A stretch of DNA of 7,054 nucleotides from positions 1 through 7,054 of the forward strand of contig JANQKJ010000134.1 of NCBI GenBank assembly GCA_028281205.1, written 5' to 3'. The notes under the pieces were generated by a model, which was given only the letters and a program-made list of their open reading frames with translations, made no database searches and was not told the origin of the DNA. The DNA is from Gammaproteobacteria bacterium. GTDB lineage: Bacteria; Pseudomonadota; Gammaproteobacteria; UBA4575. Both the position numbers and the translations under genes were made by a program. Shown here one piece after another: positions 5,744 to 7,054 of the stretch; positions within the stretch are counted from its first letter, which is position 1, and each line of letters starts with the position of its first letter.

Positions 5744-5940
5744 TAATAGGACCTCCGTTATAATCTAAGCCGTATTGTTTAAATAGTAGAAAGATATTAC
5801 AAAATAACCTGCTCAACCAAATGTGTGGCTGAACACCTTTTATAGTACCCACACTTTGTGTAGTGCTGTAATCTATATTAGAAGAACGTGATATTATGAT
5901 GAAGCTATATTCATAGTCAAGCAAGCCATCCAGTCAAAAT

Positions 5941-5990
5941 GAATTAGATCACGCTCAGACTACTTAGTAGCTTGAATCAAGTGCTAATTC
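5941..5990. repeat. Nested inverted repeat in the tusA-bepA gap
   Basis: An outer stem pairs GAATTAG (5941-5947) with CTAATTC (5984-5990). It continues after a two-base bulge with CAC (5950-5952) and GTG (5981-5983). Inside it lie two small near-palindromes, CTAC-TTA-GTAG and CTTGA-A-TCAAG. The arrangement could fold as a branched RNA or serve as a compound protein-binding site. It could also be chance in AT-rich DNA. Confidence 0.35.
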
Positions 5991-6069
5991 TATTGTCTGA
6001 ATCATAGTATGGCTATGAAGTAACCACTATTCAAACAGCTATTTGGCTAATCCGATTGTGCGATAATTC

Positions 6070-6089
6070 ATAGGATATATCGTTCCTAT
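6070..6089. repeat. Inverted repeat ATAGGA/TCCTAT upstream of the BepA-like gene
   Basis: Perfect 6-bp arms ATAGGA (6070-6075) and TCCTAT (6084-6089) flank an 8-base centre. The right arm overlaps a TATAAC -10-like sequence (6087-6092), about 45 bases before the proposed start, so an operator role for a repressor is possible. The word GATATAT also occurs twice, at 6074 and 6100. Confidence 0.35.
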
Positions 6090-6124
6090 AACTTACTTTG
6101 ATATATAGCAATCACGCTTCAACC

Positions 6125-6131
6125 AAGAGAG
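6125..6131 (+). promoter_or_regulatory. Ribosome binding site supporting a TTG start for the BepA-like gene
   Basis: AAGAGAG lies 5 bases before TTG at 6137-6139. It is a moderate purine-rich site, but it is the only one near a possible start in this frame, where no ATG exists before the mature protein. The other upstream TTG (6098) has no such site. Confidence 0.5.
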
Positions 6132-6136
6132 CTTCT

Positions 6137-7054
6137 TTGACTTCACTAAATATCAAAAAAATATTGACTATATTGTTAGTTTTATTAGTGGTTAATGTGC
6201 TTGTAACAGTCGCCCACAGTGAAGAAGATTTCGGTATTACTCTGCCTGATATTGGCGATCCAGCCAGTGCCATATTAAGCGTCAACCAGGAAATTGAGCT
6301 AGGCAAGATCCTGCTCACTCAAGTCAATCGAAGATTGCCTGTCTCTGAAGACCCCGAACTGCGTAATTATTTACAGTCTTTGGGCACACGCTTAATTTCA
6401 GGTGGTTTGAATTCTGATTTCCCATTTTACTTCCTGCTCGTATTTGACCCACGTATCAACGCATTTGCCATGCCCGGCGGCATTGTTGCGATAAACAGCG
6501 GGCTATTCCTACTGACTGAATCAGAATCTGAGCTTGCCAGTGTGGTGGCCCATGAAATTTCACACGTCTCACAACGCCATATCGCAAGGCGTTTCTCAAG
6601 GCAACAAAAATTAAGCGTACTGAATACTATTGCGCTCTTAGGTACAGTTTTGGCAACAATATATGGTGGGGAAGCTGGGCAAGCAGCAGGCACTGCAACA
6701 TTAGGTGCCTTCCAGGACTCAGCTTTAGCTTATAGTCGTGCTTTTGAGCAAGAAGCAGATCGATTGGGTATGGCCTTATTAATCAATGCCAATCTGGATC
6801 CTTTTGGAATGCCAAGGTTTTTTGAAAGATTAAATACCCACTCTCAAATCAATCAAAGCCGAGTTCCAGAATTCTTGCGCAGCCACCCATTAACTACATC
6901 AAGAATTAGTGACTCAATCACGCGTGCCGAACAGTTCGCCAACAATCGATATATCGAAAACACCATCCACTTCCAATACGCCAAGGCACGAACTCTAGCC
7001 ATTTCTTCGGATCCCGCCGCACTGGCTTCACGCTATCAGAAGCTACTACAGGAA
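6137..7054 (+). CDS. bepA: BepA-family periplasmic M48 zinc metalloprotease, C-terminus beyond the window
   Basis: The first 306 residues are present; E. coli BepA has 487, so most of the TPR half is missing. BepA acts in the periplasm in outer-membrane protein assembly and degradation, working with the BAM and LPS-assembly machinery. A signal peptide is clear: N-I-K-K, then about 17 hydrophobic residues, then A-H-S, with likely cleavage after S28. The M48 domain includes N-A-F-A-M-P-G-G, the zinc motif H139-E-I-S-H143, and E204-Q-E-A-D-R-L-G with E204 as third ligand. R-S-H250-P-L-T-T-S-R corresponds to the loop histidine that holds E. coli BepA (H246) in check. The frame is open back to a stop at 6089-6091 but contains no ATG before the mature domain, so I chose TTG at 6137 on the basis of the signal peptide and AAGAGAG. 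It is divergent from tusA. Family assignment is secure; the start is less so. Confidence 0.93.
   Translation, partial: MTSLNIKKILTILLVLLVVNVLVTVAHSEEDFGITLPDIGDPASAILSVNQEIELGKILLTQVNRRLPVSEDPELRNYLQSLGTRLISGGLNSDFPFYFLLVFDPRINAFAMPGGIVAINSGLFLLTESESELASVVAHEISHVSQRHIARRFSRQQKLSVLNTIALLGTVLATIYGGEAGQAAGTATLGAFQDSALAYSRAFEQEADRLGMALLINANLDPFGMPRFFERLNTHSQINQSRVPEFLRSHPLTTSRISDSITRAEQFANNRYIENTIHFQYAKARTLAISSDPAALASRYQKLLQE

Larger units (their letters stand above)
5744..6136. other. 393-bp divergent intergenic region between tusA and the BepA-like gene
   Basis: AT-rich and without a credible gene: the only sizeable reading frame (minus, 5924-5736) opens with TTG, lacks a ribosome binding site and overlaps the tusA start. 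It must hold both promoters, but no strong -35/-10 pair stands out. Partial candidates are minus-strand TATAAA inside TACTATAAAAGG (about 5840-5851), plus-strand TTGTCT (5993-5998) with TATGAA (6014-6019) at a short 15-base spacing, and plus-strand TATAAC (6087-6092). A small dyad ACAC-TTT-GTGT lies near 5850-5862. The two clearest dyads, at 5941-5990 and 6070-6089, are listed separately. Confidence 0.55.

Noticed and set aside
5736..5924. Minus-strand 62-residue reading frame overlapping the tusA start
   Set aside because: TTG start, no ribosome binding site, low-complexity hydrophobic and Ser/Ile-rich product; the tusA signals account for the region.
6112..6693. Minus-strand reading frames of 68 and 88 residues opposite the BepA-like gene
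   Set aside because: They are antisense shadows of a strongly supported M48 protease gene with intact catalytic motifs.
1..7054. CRISPR array, transposase, phage or toxin-antitoxin/defence genes
   Set aside because: Both strands were read: no regularly spaced repeats and no transposase, integrase, phage or toxin-antitoxin family motifs are present. All sizeable genes are housekeeping functions.

Overview
The window (GC roughly low 40s percent, judged by eye) looks like the chromosome of a gammaproteobacterium. The basis is the gene order ilvH-ilvC-psd-pssA-leuA, which is familiar from beta- and gammaproteobacteria, together with a TusA-family protein, a BepA-type M48 protease and a family-4 uracil-DNA glycosylase with the proteobacterial N-terminal extension. 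Nothing resembles a phage, a defence island or a CRISPR array. This is mostly housekeeping sequence, and the unusual points are local.

Layout, in the transcription order of the minus strand: tusA (5743-5513) is followed by a 167-bp gap with several dyad repeats and a plausible promoter. Then come ilvH (5345-4854), ilvC (4796-3780), psd (3738-3139) and pssA (3120-2344), spaced closely enough (57, 41 and 18 bp) to be one transcript. A 440-bp non-coding gap (1904-2343) holds a structured segment that looks like a repeat element or structured RNA. leuA (1903-356) follows, and its stop codon overlaps the start of a uracil-DNA glycosylase gene that runs off the left edge. On the plus strand, the right end carries a divergent, exported BepA-like metalloprotease (6137 to the edge), separated from tusA by a 393-bp gap.

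Functionally, ilvH (acetohydroxyacid synthase regulatory subunit) and ilvC (ketol-acid reductoisomerase) act in valine/isoleucine synthesis, and leuA starts the leucine branch from the valine precursor 2-oxoisovalerate. pssA and psd are consecutive steps making phosphatidylserine and then phosphatidylethanolamine, so the cluster joins branched-chain amino acid and phospholipid synthesis. BepA works in outer-membrane protein quality control, TusA in sulfur transfer, and UDG in repair of uracil in DNA.

Points worth a second look: (1) the psd product has Cys instead of Ser at the self-cleavage/pyruvoyl site and has lost other family motifs; (2) the catalytic acetohydroxyacid synthase gene normally found just before ilvH is absent, with tusA in its place; (3) the structured element between pssA and leuA; (4) overlapping, mutually exclusive inverted repeats abutting the predicted ilvH promoter; (5) an apparent TTG start for the protease gene. 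I did not find a clear new multi-gene system.
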